Assembly (NCBI RefSeq): GCF_000763495.1
Contig: NZ_CP009576.1
Coordinates: 248,001 to 312,000 of the forward strand
Length of the DNA stretch: 64,000 nucleotides
Source: Listeria ivanovii subsp. londoniensis
GTDB lineage: Bacteria; Bacillota; Bacilli; Lactobacillales; Listeriaceae
Direction: 5' to 3'
The notes under the pieces are model-generated. The model searched no databases, was not told the origin of the DNA, and was given only the letters and a program-made list of their open reading frames with translations. This document shows positions 1 to 11,684 of the stretch, piece by piece. The translations under genes were made by a program, and so were the position numbers. How positions within the stretch are numbered: the first letter of the stretch is position 1; each line of letters opens with the position of its first letter.

Positions 1-794
1 AAATTGGCGGAAAACCACGGCAACAAATTATCGGAACAACTTTTGGCGCATTGCTTTTCGCAATCGGCGTTTTTATTTTTACAAATCCAGAATACACAAC
101 AACGATTTTAATTGCTAGTTTTGTTTCGGGGGCATTTTGGAGTTTAGGTCAGATGAATCAATTCCGTGCCTTCACCCAAGTTGGTGTATCAAAAACAATG
201 CCGCTTTCGACGGGGATGCAATTAGTTGGAACATCACTTTTTGGGGTTTTTGCTTTTCATGAGTGGGGCACAACATCGAAATTAGTTATTGGATTTTCAG
301 CATTAGCACTTATTATTTTTGGGATATTTTTAACAAGTTATCAACAACATAAAGATGAAAATTCCGGACAAAATATGAAAAAAGGACTTATTACTCTAGT
401 TATTTCATCCGTTGGTTATGTTGGATATGTTGTGATTACGCAATGGTTTAATATTAGTGGTTGGGACGCAATTTTACCGCAAGCAGTGGGGATGGTTGTC
501 GCTGGGCTATTATTTTCCATTAAATCATCTGAAAAACGGTTTACAAAGCAAACTTGGCTAAATATGATTCCGGGTGTTATGTGGGCTACCGGTAACTTAG
601 CGCTATTATTCTCTAATAAATTAGTCGGAATCGCAACTGGATTTTCGCTTTCTCAAATGGGCGTGGTTATTTCGACCATTGGGGGCATTCTTTTCCTAGG
701 TGAGAAAAAGACGAAGAAAGAGTTGGTTCTTGTTATTATCGGTGTTATTTTAGTAATTATCGGTGGAACAATGATTGGAATTGCCAAAAGTTAA
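1..794 (+). CDS. GRP-family glucose uptake protein, 5'-truncated by window edge
   Basis: Multi-pass membrane protein of the glucose/ribose porter (GlcU) family, expected to take up sugar across the cytoplasmic membrane by a non-PTS route. The reading frame is already open at base 3 and continues into residues matching the paralogue just downstream (GG..RQQ..G...GAL), so the true start lies left of the window and the ATG-like codons inside are not starts. Seen: alternating hydrophobic helices, the family-typical GQM.Q.RAF segment and [10 protein letters not shown] motif, and a C-terminal helix ending IGIAKS. It ends in a terminator, so it is transcribed separately from its paralogue. Family assignment is firm; the substrate is inferred. 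Confidence 0.85.
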   Translation, partial: IGGKPRQQIIGTTFGALLFAIGVFIFTNPEYTTTILIASFVSGAFWSLGQMNQFRAFTQVGVSKTMPLSTGMQLVGTSLFGVFAFHEWGTTSKLVIGFSALALIIFGIFLTSYQQHKDENSGQNMKKGLITLVISSVGYVGYVVITQWFNISGWDAILPQAVGMVVAGLLFSIKSSEKRFTKQTWLNMIPGVMWATGNLALLFSNKLVGIATGFSLSQMGVVISTIGGILFLGEKKTKKELVLVIIGVILVIIGGTMIGIAKS

Positions 795-810
795 TTTTAG
801 TATAAAACTA

Positions 811-838
811 AGTGCGGGAAACTTTCCCGTACTTTTTT
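811..838 (+). terminator. Rho-independent terminator after first GRP transporter
   Basis: Inverted repeat AGTGCGGGAAA / CTTTCCCGTACT followed by six T residues, 16 bases after the stop codon. Confidence 0.85.
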
Positions 839-949
839 AGTGCTCTCTTTTTCATAAACAACGCTTGTACCCTCTATCTTCTTCTTGTTATTTCCGCTAT
901 AATAAAGTAATTGAAAACCATCATAAAAGCCAACAAGGAGGATAACGAT

Positions 950-1813
950 TTGAATATAATGATTGCGCTGATTCCTGCGTTACTTTGGGGAACAGTACCG
1001 CTACTTATTACTAAGTTCGGCGGTTCAACAAGGCAACAAACAATGGGAATGACACTTGGGGCGTTAATTTTTGCAGTAATCGTTTTTTTCTTTACAGACC
1101 CGGTTTATACACTCAAAACAGTCGGCATTAGTTTTTTGACAGGGTGTTTATGGAGCGTTGGACAGATGTTTCAATTACGTGCTTTTAAAATAATTGGTGT
1201 ATCGAAAGCGATGCCGATTTCGACAGGGATGCAGTTAGTTGGAACGACGCTTTGTGGTGTTATTTTATTTCATGAATGGGATACAACATTACGAATTATA
1301 CTTGGTTTTATTGCTCTAACACTTATTGTAGGCGGAATATTCCTTACTTCTTACGCAGAAAAAGAAGAAGATGGATCAAATGCATTAAAACAAGGCTTAA
1401 TGACTTTATTGATTTCATCAGCGGGTTATGTGGGGCTAGTTGTGCTCATTCAAGGCTTTAAAATTGATGGCATTAATGCGATTTTACCACAAGCAATTGG
1501 GATGGTTTTAAGTGCGCTAATTATGACAAGTAGCGGCGGAACTGAAAAACGAATCAATAAACGGACACTGCTGTTAGTTATTCCAGGGATCATTTGGGCG
1601 GCAGGTAATGTTGCGATGGTACATGCTAATCAACTTGTGGGAGTGGCAACTGGCTTTTCGCTCTCACAATTAGGGGTGGTAATTTCAACTATTGGTGGTA
1701 TTGTACTACTAAAAGAAAAGAAAACAAGAAAAGAAATGATATATGTCATTGTAGGCGTTGTTTTGGTTGTTCTTGGCGGAATCTTAATCGGTGTAGCAAA
1801 AGGGTTTAATTAA
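950..1813 (+). CDS. GRP-family glucose uptake protein (second paralogue)
   Basis: About 287-residue, roughly ten-helix transporter of the glucose uptake (GRP/GlcU) family, paralogous to the upstream gene along its whole length. The start is taken as TTG at 950 because AAGGAGG (935-941) sits 8 bases before it. An in-frame TTG at 911 has no Shine-Dalgarno and an ATG at 959 is too far from the SD. Seen: ALLWGTVPL at the N-terminus, STGMQLVGT in the middle, [15 protein letters not shown] near the end. A TATAAT at 898-903 is a possible -10. It is probably a non-PTS glucose or related sugar importer; nothing in the sequence distinguishes its substrate from that of its neighbour. Confidence 0.85.
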   Translation: MNIMIALIPALLWGTVPLLITKFGGSTRQQTMGMTLGALIFAVIVFFFTDPVYTLKTVGISFLTGCLWSVGQMFQLRAFKIIGVSKAMPISTGMQLVGTTLCGVILFHEWDTTLRIILGFIALTLIVGGIFLTSYAEKEEDGSNALKQGLMTLLISSAGYVGLVVLIQGFKIDGINAILPQAIGMVLSALIMTSSGGTEKRINKRTLLLVIPGIIWAAGNVAMVHANQLVGVATGFSLSQLGVVISTIGGIVLLKEKKTRKEMIYVIVGVVLVVLGGILIGVAKGFN

Positions 1814-1838
1814 TTATTTTGTTTAGCAAGAAAAATGA

Positions 1839-3875
<2,037 letters not shown>

Positions 3876-3881
3876 AAAACA

Positions 3882-3907
3882 GCGCCCCTGATTCAGGGGC
3901 GTTTTTA
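3882..3907 (+). terminator. Terminator after metG
   Basis: CGCCCCTG / CAGGGGCG stem with a 3-base loop followed by five T residues. Confidence 0.9.
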
Positions 3908-3939
3908 TGTGAGAAAAAAATCAAAAAAAGATTGCATAT

Positions 3940-3953
3940 TGCAAACGATTACA
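3940..3953 (+). promoter_or_regulatory. Candidate catabolite responsive element (cre)
   Basis: TGCAAACGATTACA matches the Firmicute CcpA site consensus TGWAANCGNTNWCA at 13 of 14 positions. It lies about 70 bp before the ROK regulator that opens the oligosaccharide operon, where carbon-catabolite repression would be expected. CcpA binding is inferred. Confidence 0.6.
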
Positions 3954-4025
3954 ATATAATATAACTATACTTACTTAATTCATTGAACGAAGTAAGTGGA
4001 CATCCAGAAGTAAAGGAGCCGAAAA

Positions 4026-5240
4026 ATGGATATCTTAAGAAAAGGGAATAAGGATTTAATTAAAGATATAAACCGCTACACTGTACTTAATTTGATTCGT
4101 GAAAAAGGAGAAATTACTCGGACAGAAATTGCCAAAAAATGCGATTTTGGGATGTCTACGCTAACGTATATTTTAGATGACCTGCAACAAGAAGGCATCA
4201 TTTTAGAAGGTGCAGAAACATCCTCTACTGGTGGCAGACGTGCCAAACTAGTTAGATTTAATAAAGATTATGGATTTGTTGTTAGTGTGAAAGTGGAAGA
4301 GGAACAACTTCTTTTTGCGTTAACAGACTTAAACGCTAAAATTATCGAAAATAGCTCAATCCCATTTTCAGCTGAGAAAAAACCAGAAGAAGCAATTAAT
4401 TTAATTGCCGAAAATGTGAAGAAGATGTGCAAAAATGGAAATATGAAACATTTACTTGGTGTTGGAATTGCGATTTCTGGTCTTGTAAACCGTAAAAAAG
4501 GAATTGTTATTCGTTCCACCATGCTAGGTTGGGAAAATGTGGCATTAGAATCAATGTTAAACATCCACTTCCCCAATATTCCGGTGTATGTCGATAAAAA
4601 TATAAATTGCTATACGCTCGCAGAATTATGGTTAGGTGAAGGCAAACATTCGAATAACTTTGCAACAGTTTCAGTAGGAGCAGGCCTCGGTTTGTCTGTT
4701 GTAATCAATCGCCAAATTTATTATGGATCTCAAGGCGGCGCAGGGGAATTTGGTCACACAACTATTCAACCAGGTGGATATAAGTGTCATTGTGGACAAA
4801 AAGGTTGCTTAGAAATGTATGCATCTGAATTTTACTTCCGAAATCGTGGAGAGGAACTTAAGGAAGCTTATCCAACATCTGAATTAAATGACTTTCATTT
4901 TGATAGTGTAGCCAAAAGCGCAAGAACAGGCGATGCGTTGGCAACAGAATTAATGGGGAAAATGGGTGAATATTTAGGATACGGAATCCGTAATATCATT
5001 AATACCTTTAATCCAGAAAAAGTTATTATTGTTGGAGAAGGCTTGCACCATCGCGACTTATTCTTAACGAAAATCGACGAAATTGCATCACAAAACTTTT
5101 TTTCAGGGGCTGGCTTCGAAACGGAAATTACGACAACTTCTTTAGAGGATCCTGCATGGTTGCAAGGTGCGGCTTTACTAGTCATCCACCAATTGTTTCA
5201 AGTGCCAATCTATGAAGAAGAACAAACATTACTACGTTAA
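4026..5240 (+). CDS. ROK-family transcriptional regulator (XylR/NagC type)
   Basis: 404-residue repressor-type ROK protein. Residues 1-75 form a winged helix-turn-helix (TRTEIAKKCDFGMSTLTYIL). The rest is a sugar-kinase-fold domain with the ROK zinc motif CHCGQKGCLE and a GAGEFGH segment. It is the first gene of a cluster with an ABC sugar importer and three glycosidases on the same strand, and a cre-like site lies just upstream. Known for the family: such proteins bind sugar and de-repress the adjacent catabolic operon. Inferred: it controls the genes at 5277-15641 in response to an alpha-linked oligosaccharide or its product. Confidence 0.9.
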   Translation: MDILRKGNKDLIKDINRYTVLNLIREKGEITRTEIAKKCDFGMSTLTYILDDLQQEGIILEGAETSSTGGRRAKLVRFNKDYGFVVSVKVEEEQLLFALTDLNAKIIENSSIPFSAEKKPEEAINLIAENVKKMCKNGNMKHLLGVGIAISGLVNRKKGIVIRSTMLGWENVALESMLNIHFPNIPVYVDKNINCYTLAELWLGEGKHSNNFATVSVGAGLGLSVVINRQIYYGSQGGAGEFGHTTIQPGGYKCHCGQKGCLEMYASEFYFRNRGEELKEAYPTSELNDFHFDSVAKSARTGDALATELMGKMGEYLGYGIRNIINTFNPEKVIIVGEGLHHRDLFLTKIDEIASQNFFSGAGFETEITTTSLEDPAWLQGAALLVIHQLFQVPIYEEEQTLLR

Positions 5241-5276
5241 AAGTTACATAAATTATTTTCAGGAGGTTATTTTTAC

Positions 5277-6155
5277 ATGGTTGGTATGACTAGGAAGAAA
5301 ACTCTCTTTTGGCTGTGTATTTTCTTATTGCCTAATTTACTAGGTTTTCTTATTTTTATCGCAATTCCAATCCTAGGCTCACTCGGTATTAGTTTTACCG
5401 ATTGGGACCTAGTTAGCACAATTCACTTTACCGGATTTGACAATTATAAAAGATTATTCAATGACCCGGAATTTTGGAAGTCATTTAGAAATACCATCAC
5501 ATTTATTATTGGTTACTTGCCTAGTGTCATGATTCTTGGTTTAGCGTGTGCATTAATGTTAAATCAAAAAATCAAACTTAGACCATTTTTCCGAGCGGTG
5601 TATTTCCTGCCCGTAATTACTTCATGGGTAGCAGTTTCGCTAGTATGGAAATGGTTGTTCAATCCGACTTATGGACTTATCAACTACTTCTTATCATTAA
5701 TTGGTATCACTGGTCCAGACTGGTTGACAGATCCGCATACGGCGATGATTGCTGTTATTATTACGAGTGCGTGGAAAGATATTGGTTTTGTGATGGTGCT
5801 ATTTTTAGGCGGATTACAAAATATTTCTCCATCTTATTATGAAGCAGCTAATATGGACGGCGCATCAAAACTTCGCCAGTTATTTTCTATTACTATCCCA
5901 CTGCTTACACCAACCACATTCTTTGTGACGATAATTTCTCTAATCAACTCATTTCAGGTGTTTGACCAGGTGATGATTATGACAGAAGGTGGTCCAAGTG
6001 GAGCAACAATGACGCTAGTTCAAAATATTTACAACCATGCATTTAGATACTTTGAAATGGGCTATGCCTCCGCGATGAGTTGGATCTTGTTTATTGTTAT
6101 TTTCATCATTACAATTATTCAAAATAAACTTCAAAAAAGGTGGTCCAATTACTAA
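5277..6155 (+). CDS. ABC sugar transporter permease (MalF/MsmF type)
   Basis: 292-residue integral membrane permease with six predicted helices and the EAA loop EAANMDGASKLRQLF near residue 190, which docks the ATPase. The SD AGGAGG (5261-5266) is 10 bases before the ATG. It overlaps the next permease by one base (TAATG), showing translational coupling. With the following permease and binding lipoprotein it makes a CUT1-type oligosaccharide importer. No ATPase gene lies in the cluster, so a shared MsmK-like ATPase encoded elsewhere must energise it (inference). Confidence 0.92.
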   Translation: MVGMTRKKTLFWLCIFLLPNLLGFLIFIAIPILGSLGISFTDWDLVSTIHFTGFDNYKRLFNDPEFWKSFRNTITFIIGYLPSVMILGLACALMLNQKIKLRPFFRAVYFLPVITSWVAVSLVWKWLFNPTYGLINYFLSLIGITGPDWLTDPHTAMIAVIITSAWKDIGFVMVLFLGGLQNISPSYYEAANMDGASKLRQLFSITIPLLTPTTFFVTIISLINSFQVFDQVMIMTEGGPSGATMTLVQNIYNHAFRYFEMGYASAMSWILFIVIFIITIIQNKLQKRWSNY

Positions 6156-7003
6156 TGAAAACAGAAAAAAGTGGTTCACCAAAATGGCAACTATTTAAAA
6201 ATATTTTAACTTATGTCATTATCTGCCTTGGTGGAATAATTATGATTATGCCATTTATCTGGATGATCTCGACCGCATTCAAGACAGGTGCAGCAAACAT
6301 GACATTACCACCACAATTTATTCCTGAAGACCCAACAACGGCGAACTTCACTCAAGTATTTGAAATGTTCCCAATGTTCAGGTTCCTAATTAACTCTGTA
6401 GTTGTTGCGGTTGTAACGACACTAGGACAGATGTTGTTTTGTTCGATGGCTGCTTACGCTTTCGCTCGTATCCCGTTCTGGGGCAGAGACAAATTATTTT
6501 TACTTTATCTTGCAACAATGATGGTACCAGCCCAAGTAACCATGATTCCTCAATTTATTTTGATGAAACAGTTTGGCTGGTTAGATTCTTATGCAGGACT
6601 TATCGTACCAGCACTATTTAGCGTATTTGGAACATTTCTATTACGCCAAGCCTTCATGGGTATTCCGAAAGAACTTGAGGAAGCGGCATTCATGGATGGA
6701 GCTAATCACTTTACGATTTTCCGTAAAGTTATTTTACCACTTGCGAAACCAACCTTTGCCACACTAGGGATTTTGACATTTATGCAGTCTTGGAACAGTT
6801 ATTTATGGCCATTAATCGTCACAAGCTCACAAGAAATGGCTACTCTACCTTTAGGATTATCACTTTTACAAGGTAGATATGGAACGAATTACGGTTTGAT
6901 GATGGCGGGTGTACTTATTAGTGTAATCCCGATTCTAGCAGTGTACCTTTTTGCTCAAAAATATTTCATTCAAGGAATGGCAATGAGCGGAATGAAAGAA
7001 TAA
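6155..7003 (+). CDS. ABC sugar transporter permease (MalG/MsmG type)
   Basis: 282-residue second permease of the importer. ATG 6155 is chosen over the in-frame GTG 6140 because it overlaps the preceding stop as TAATG and has AAGGTGG at 6137-6143 as SD. The EAA loop EEAAFMDGANHFTIFRKV lies near residue 185, followed by LPLAKPTFATL. Six hydrophobic segments and a typical N-terminal PFIWMISTAFK are visible. It forms the heterodimeric pore with the upstream permease. Confidence 0.92.
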   Translation: MKTEKSGSPKWQLFKNILTYVIICLGGIIMIMPFIWMISTAFKTGAANMTLPPQFIPEDPTTANFTQVFEMFPMFRFLINSVVVAVVTTLGQMLFCSMAAYAFARIPFWGRDKLFLLYLATMMVPAQVTMIPQFILMKQFGWLDSYAGLIVPALFSVFGTFLLRQAFMGIPKELEEAAFMDGANHFTIFRKVILPLAKPTFATLGILTFMQSWNSYLWPLIVTSSQEMATLPLGLSLLQGRYGTNYGLMMAGVLISVIPILAVYLFAQKYFIQGMAMSGMKE

Positions 7004-7029
7004 AAACCAACAAAAAAGGAGCGTTACAA

Positions 7030-8286
7030 ATGAAAAAAGGTTTATTATTATTAATGGTTGTTGTACTGTCCGTATTTGGTCTCTCGGCATGTGGTGGAAG
7101 TAGCGGTGATGGGGATAAAACAGAAATTACGTATTATCAATTCTCTGCTCCTGCTGATGGAAAAGCGCTAGATGAAATGGTTAAAGAATTTGAAAAGCAA
7201 AATCCTGATATCAAAGTAAAAGTGCAAACAATCGCTTATAATGATTATTTCACAAAACTTCAAACACAAATTGCTGGTGGAGACGCGCCAGATGCCTTTG
7301 AACTTAACTACGAAACATTTGTTCAATACGCTGAAAAAGGTGTACTTGCGGACTTAACAAACTATATCAAGGAAGATAAAGATTTTGATCCATCCACATT
7401 AAACAAACAAGCATACGATGCCTTCAAATATGAAGATAAACAATACGGCATGGTAGAAAGTTTCTCCAATGTAGTAACAATTTATAATAAAGACCTTTTT
7501 GATAAAGCTGGCGTTGATTATCCAACAGCTGACTGGACTTGGAAAGACGAACAGGCAGCAGCAGAAAAATTAACGGATGCTAAAAATAAAGTTTGGGGAA
7601 CTTCCCAACCAGTAACAATGAATGAATTTTACAAAGTAGCGGCACAAAATGGTGGTTCGATTTTCAATGAAGATATGACAGCTACAACGATTAACAGCCC
7701 TGAAAATGTAGAAGCGCTAACACATTTAACAAGTGAAGTGACAGATTCAAAAGTGGCACCATCACCATCTGATTTATCTGGTCAATTACCAGAAGACTTA
7801 TTCATGAATGGTCAAATCGCTATGCTCCATACAGGTATTTGGTTATTCGATATGTTCCAAGATGCACCATTTAAATGGGATGTGCAAATCGAAGCGGGAA
7901 ATACACAAAAAGCAACTCACTTCTTCGCTAACGGTATTGGCGTTTCAAAAGACTCAGATAAAAAAGAAGCAGCATTTAAATTTGCATCATTCATGAGTGC
8001 GAATGAAGAAGCTGCGAAAATCAGAATTAAAAATAACTGGGAACTTCCAGCAACTGAAAACAAAGAGATTTTGCAACCATATTTAGATGCAACTCCTCCA
8101 GATAATAGAGAAGCGGTATTTGAATCCTTACAATATATGGTATTGCCTCCAGTTGTGAAAGATTGGAACAAAATCAGTGATTATACCAATTCAGAATTCG
8201 AAAAAGTACTAAATGGCGATTCGACTCCAGAAAAAGCACTGAAAAACAGTGAAAAAAATATTAACGAAACAATGGGTTTTAAATAA
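7030..8286 (+). CDS. ABC transporter sugar-binding lipoprotein
   Basis: 418-residue extracellular solute-binding protein of family 1. The lipobox LSAC places the lipidated cysteine at residue 21, anchoring the protein to the outer face of the membrane. The mature domain carries the usual FEKQNPDIKVKV and GDAPDAFELN segments. It delivers the sugar to the two upstream-encoded permeases. The neighbouring glycosidases suggest isomalto-, panose-like or xylosyl-gluco-oligosaccharides as ligands (inference). A long hairpin immediately follows the gene. Confidence 0.93.
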   Translation: MKKGLLLLMVVVLSVFGLSACGGSSGDGDKTEITYYQFSAPADGKALDEMVKEFEKQNPDIKVKVQTIAYNDYFTKLQTQIAGGDAPDAFELNYETFVQYAEKGVLADLTNYIKEDKDFDPSTLNKQAYDAFKYEDKQYGMVESFSNVVTIYNKDLFDKAGVDYPTADWTWKDEQAAAEKLTDAKNKVWGTSQPVTMNEFYKVAAQNGGSIFNEDMTATTINSPENVEALTHLTSEVTDSKVAPSPSDLSGQLPEDLFMNGQIAMLHTGIWLFDMFQDAPFKWDVQIEAGNTQKATHFFANGIGVSKDSDKKEAAFKFASFMSANEEAAKIRIKNNWELPATENKEILQPYLDATPPDNREAVFESLQYMVLPPVVKDWNKISDYTNSEFEKVLNGDSTPEKALKNSEKNINETMGFK

Positions 8287-8291
8287 GTAAA

Positions 8292-8353
8292 AAAGTGGCA
8301 GGGACGTTTGTAAGTTTCTAGAAATTAGAGCTTAGAAATAAGACTGCCACTTT
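8292..8353 (+). promoter_or_regulatory. Nested hairpin between lipoprotein and glycosidase genes
   Basis: Outer arms AAAGTGGCAG (8292-8301) and CTGCCACTTT (8344-8353) enclose inner arms TTTCTA (8315-8320) and TAGAAA (8333-8338). There is no run of T after it, so it is not a classical terminator. It may stabilise the upstream lipoprotein message or partly attenuate the glycosidase genes. Confidence 0.55.
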
Positions 8354-8379
8354 AGTATATCTAAGGAAGGAAAAGTGTC

Positions 8380-11300
8380 ATGTCTAAATTCACAAAATTA
8401 ATGCAGGGTTACTTACATTTAATAGAAGGAAAAAATGAAAAAATTAAGCCGATTCTTGTAGAAACAAAGCCTGATCTAGCAAATGATTCCGTACTTGAAA
8501 TAGCCTCATGGTTATGGCTAAGTAGTAAAATTAATTATTTTAACAAAATAGAAGTAGAACCAGTGATAGCATTTTTGGTAGCAAATTGGGATCGCCCAGA
8601 AAAATCAGTTTGGGGTTCTCCAGAAAAAGATATCTATTTAGCAACGATTTCTAGTGTCTACTCTGCTTTGTTAGATGTGAAAAATACTTTCCCTAAACCT
8701 GAACTACAACAGACGATTACAACTATTCGCGATTATTGTTTTAATAATTTGCTCAAAGGCGATAGCATTCTAACTGGATTAAGTACTCGAAAAGTTTCTA
8801 CAGATCAATTACTATCTGTGCTTCCATTTGGCCTTTTTTCACCAGAAGATTTAGTAATGGTCGCTGCAGTGGGTAAAATGGAGCAACAATTAGTACAGGA
8901 TGACGGTGTTTTGCCTTATTCAGGTGCACCGACAGTTAGTTCTCTTGCAACAGCAATGATGGCTCTTTACTTCTTGGAAAAAAGTGACCAAGATAAAGCG
9001 CTACATTACTTAAATATGGCGATGACTCTAGAAGATAATGATAAACTTGGTGAAACTTTCATTGAAATAAATCAAGTGTTCCGTTCGATGGAAAGCGAAG
9101 TTGCTGCACACATTTTACATAATCCATTTGGTAATGAAAATCGTTATGAGAAGCAACTTACGGAACGAACGCCGCATTATCCAGAGACAGAAATGCATTT
9201 TTCGGCTGCATGTGAAGTGATTTCGGAAGAAGCGGCTATCCAAGTGGAGCTAATTTTAAAAGAAAAAGGCTGGACAATTTTGTGTGAAAAGAAAGAGAAA
9301 AATGGTGTGCAAATTTGGGAAGCGCTCGTTCCACCGTTAGAAGAAGTTGGTGAATATACGTATTACTTCCAAGCTACTTTAAAGAACCAAGAAACTTTGG
9401 TGTCAGAAGATTATTTAGTGGAACCGATTTGGAAACATTGGTCAGAAGAAGCTGCTGTTTGTGAAACTGAGGAAGGTCTAATGGTGCTGTTTAAGGAAAA
9501 TCCATCAAGCATATTGCCAGTTGAGTTTGTGATGAACGAGGAAGAGCTTGTTGTACGAATGAGACCGACATTTGACGCGAAAGATGTAAAAACCAAATCC
9601 ACAGGACGAGTGAAAAAAGCGGATTTAGAGATTGTCATTTCGAATAATCCTGTACGAATGGAAGTTCATTATAAAAATAATTTAATTTTAGAATCGCATA
9701 AAATTTATCCAGCGCTTCAATGGTATACTGATAAAACAGGGATAATCAACAAGGTTAAACTTCATTTAGATGCACCTAAAGAAGAAGAGTATTATGGATT
9801 TGGAGAAAGATATAATGCACTTGGTCAACGTGGAAATGTGCTTGATTGCTTTGTTTATAACCAATACCGCGATCAAGGAACAAGAACTTATATTCCAATG
9901 CCGTTTTACCACACAAACCGTGATTACAGTGTTTTTGTAGATACAGCTCGTTACACTAGTTTTGATTTAGGGAACCAATTAGCCGATAAACATACTATTA
10001 CTGTCGAAATAAACGGTTGTGATACAGATATTTGCTTGTTACTCGGAGATATTCCAAGTGCAGTTGCAAGTTATATGGAGAAAACTGGCAAACCGGCGAT
10101 GATACCAGTTTGGGCGCTTGGTCCCTGGATGTCTAGTAACAACTGGGACCGTGAATCCATTGTGCGAACCGAAGTGGAAACTACCCAAGAATTACAAATA
10201 CCATCTACGGTTGTTGTATTAGAGCAATGGAGCGATGAAGCAACTTATTATATGTTTAATGACGCGGAATATGCTGAAAAAGACCCTTCTGAAGCATACC
10301 ATTACGATGAAATTAAATTCCCATCATGGGGAAGATGGCCGAATCCAAAGGAAATGGTTAATTATGTTCATGAAAATAATATGAAATTGATTCTATGGCA
10401 AATCCCCATCCAAAAATATCTCAATCGCCAGCAACATCCACTAAAAGACCGGGAAGAAGCTTACATGATTGAAAAAGGCTATGTGGTGAAAAATTCAGAT
10501 GGAACCCCATATCGTATCCCGGAAAATTGGTTTACAGAAAGTTTAATCATGGATTTTTCGAATAAAGAAGGAAAAAAATGGTGGTTTGATAAGCGCCAAT
10601 ACTTAATTGATATCGGTGTAGATGGCTTTAAAACAGACGGCGGTGAATTTGTCTTTGGTGAAGGATTACAATTTGCTGATGGTAGACACGGTGACGAAAT
10701 GAGAAATCTCTATCCTAATGATTATATTGAAGCTTATTATGATTTTGCACAACAAAATGATGGTATGACGTTTAGTCGTGCTGGATATACTGGTGCACAA
10801 CGCTTCCCAGCTCACTGGGCGGGTGACGAGCGATCTACATTCGATGCGTTTAGAAGATCCTTAATTGCAGGATTATCAGCAGGATTTTCGGGTATTCCGT
10901 TTTGGAGTTTTGATTTTGCTGGATTTAATGGTGACATTCCGACAGCCGAATTATTTATCCGTTCAGCACAAATGGCTACATTTTGCCCAATTATGCAGTA
11001 TCATGCTGAAAGTAAGGGGGAATTCAATCAAGATCGTACCCCATGGAACATTGCATCAAGAACTGGTGATGATACAGTAATCCCTATTTACCGCCATTTT
11101 GCCAATGTACGAATGAATATTTTGCCTTACATTTATAATGAAGCGCGTAAATGTGTCGAAACTGGTTTACCAATGATGCGTGCCCTTTTGCTTGATTATA
11201 AAGAAGACCCACGTGTGTCAGATATGTACGATCAATATCTATTTGGTGAAGCGATGCTGATTGCCCCAGTTATTGAAGACGGCGTTCGTTCTCGTGAAGT

Positions 11301-11682
11301 CTATTTACCAGAAGGGACTTGGTATGACTTCTGGACAGGAATCAAGGTGAATGGACCGACACTACGTAAATGCAAAGCCGAAAAAGAAGAAATTCCTGTA
11401 TTCATCCGTGGTGGAAAAGCAATCCTTTGTAATGTCGATAGCTCATTACAACTTGGCTCTTGGGTTGGAAATACCGTTGAAAAATACGCAACACCACTGT
11501 TAAAAGTCTATTTAGATGAAGATTTCACAGAAGAAATCATGGACCATTTATTAGAGAAATGGTTAGTCGAAGTAACAGAACATGCTGAGGAAATAGTTGT
11601 TTCCGTACAAACCAATACACCAAATTATGAAGTTGAAGTGATTGGCGCAACGAAAAAAGTACAAATAAAGAAAGGAAGATAA
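8380..11682 (+). CDS. GH31 alpha-xylosidase-like glycosidase with large N-terminal extension
   Basis: 1100-residue protein. Residues about 1-260 form a helical region I do not recognise. It is followed by beta-rich segments and a GH31 barrel from about residue 480. The nucleophile motif is KTDGGE with Asp753, the form seen in alpha-xylosidases (KTDxGE) rather than the DMNE of alpha-glucosidases. The acid/base is Asp816 in HWAGD. No signal peptide is present, so it acts in the cytoplasm on imported oligosaccharide. SD AAGGAAGG precedes ATG 8380, and the next gene starts 2 bases after its stop. Specificity for xylosyl linkages is inferred from the motif alone. Confidence 0.85.
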   Translation: MSKFTKLMQGYLHLIEGKNEKIKPILVETKPDLANDSVLEIASWLWLSSKINYFNKIEVEPVIAFLVANWDRPEKSVWGSPEKDIYLATISSVYSALLDVKNTFPKPELQQTITTIRDYCFNNLLKGDSILTGLSTRKVSTDQLLSVLPFGLFSPEDLVMVAAVGKMEQQLVQDDGVLPYSGAPTVSSLATAMMALYFLEKSDQDKALHYLNMAMTLEDNDKLGETFIEINQVFRSMESEVAAHILHNPFGNENRYEKQLTERTPHYPETEMHFSAACEVISEEAAIQVELILKEKGWTILCEKKEKNGVQIWEALVPPLEEVGEYTYYFQATLKNQETLVSEDYLVEPIWKHWSEEAAVCETEEGLMVLFKENPSSILPVEFVMNEEELVVRMRPTFDAKDVKTKSTGRVKKADLEIVISNNPVRMEVHYKNNLILESHKIYPALQWYTDKTGIINKVKLHLDAPKEEEYYGFGERYNALGQRGNVLDCFVYNQYRDQGTRTYIPMPFYHTNRDYSVFVDTARYTSFDLGNQLADKHTITVEINGCDTDICLLLGDIPSAVASYMEKTGKPAMIPVWALGPWMSSNNWDRESIVRTEVETTQELQIPSTVVVLEQWSDEATYYMFNDAEYAEKDPSEAYHYDEIKFPSWGRWPNPKEMVNYVHENNMKLILWQIPIQKYLNRQQHPLKDREEAYMIEKGYVVKNSDGTPYRIPENWFTESLIMDFSNKEGKKWWFDKRQYLIDIGVDGFKTDGGEFVFGEGLQFADGRHGDEMRNLYPNDYIEAYYDFAQQNDGMTFSRAGYTGAQRFPAHWAGDERSTFDAFRRSLIAGLSAGFSGIPFWSFDFAGFNGDIPTAELFIRSAQMATFCPIMQYHAESKGEFNQDRTPWNIASRTGDDTVIPIYRHFANVRMNILPYIYNEARKCVETGLPMMRALLLDYKEDPRVSDMYDQYLFGEAMLIAPVIEDGVRSREVYLPEGTWYDFWTGIKVNGPTLRKCKAEKEEIPVFIRGGKAILCNVDSSLQLGSWVGNTVEKYATPLLKVYLDEDFTEEIMDHLLEKWLVEVTEHAEEIVVSVQTNTPNYEVEVIGATKKVQIKKGR

Positions 11683-11684
11683 CG

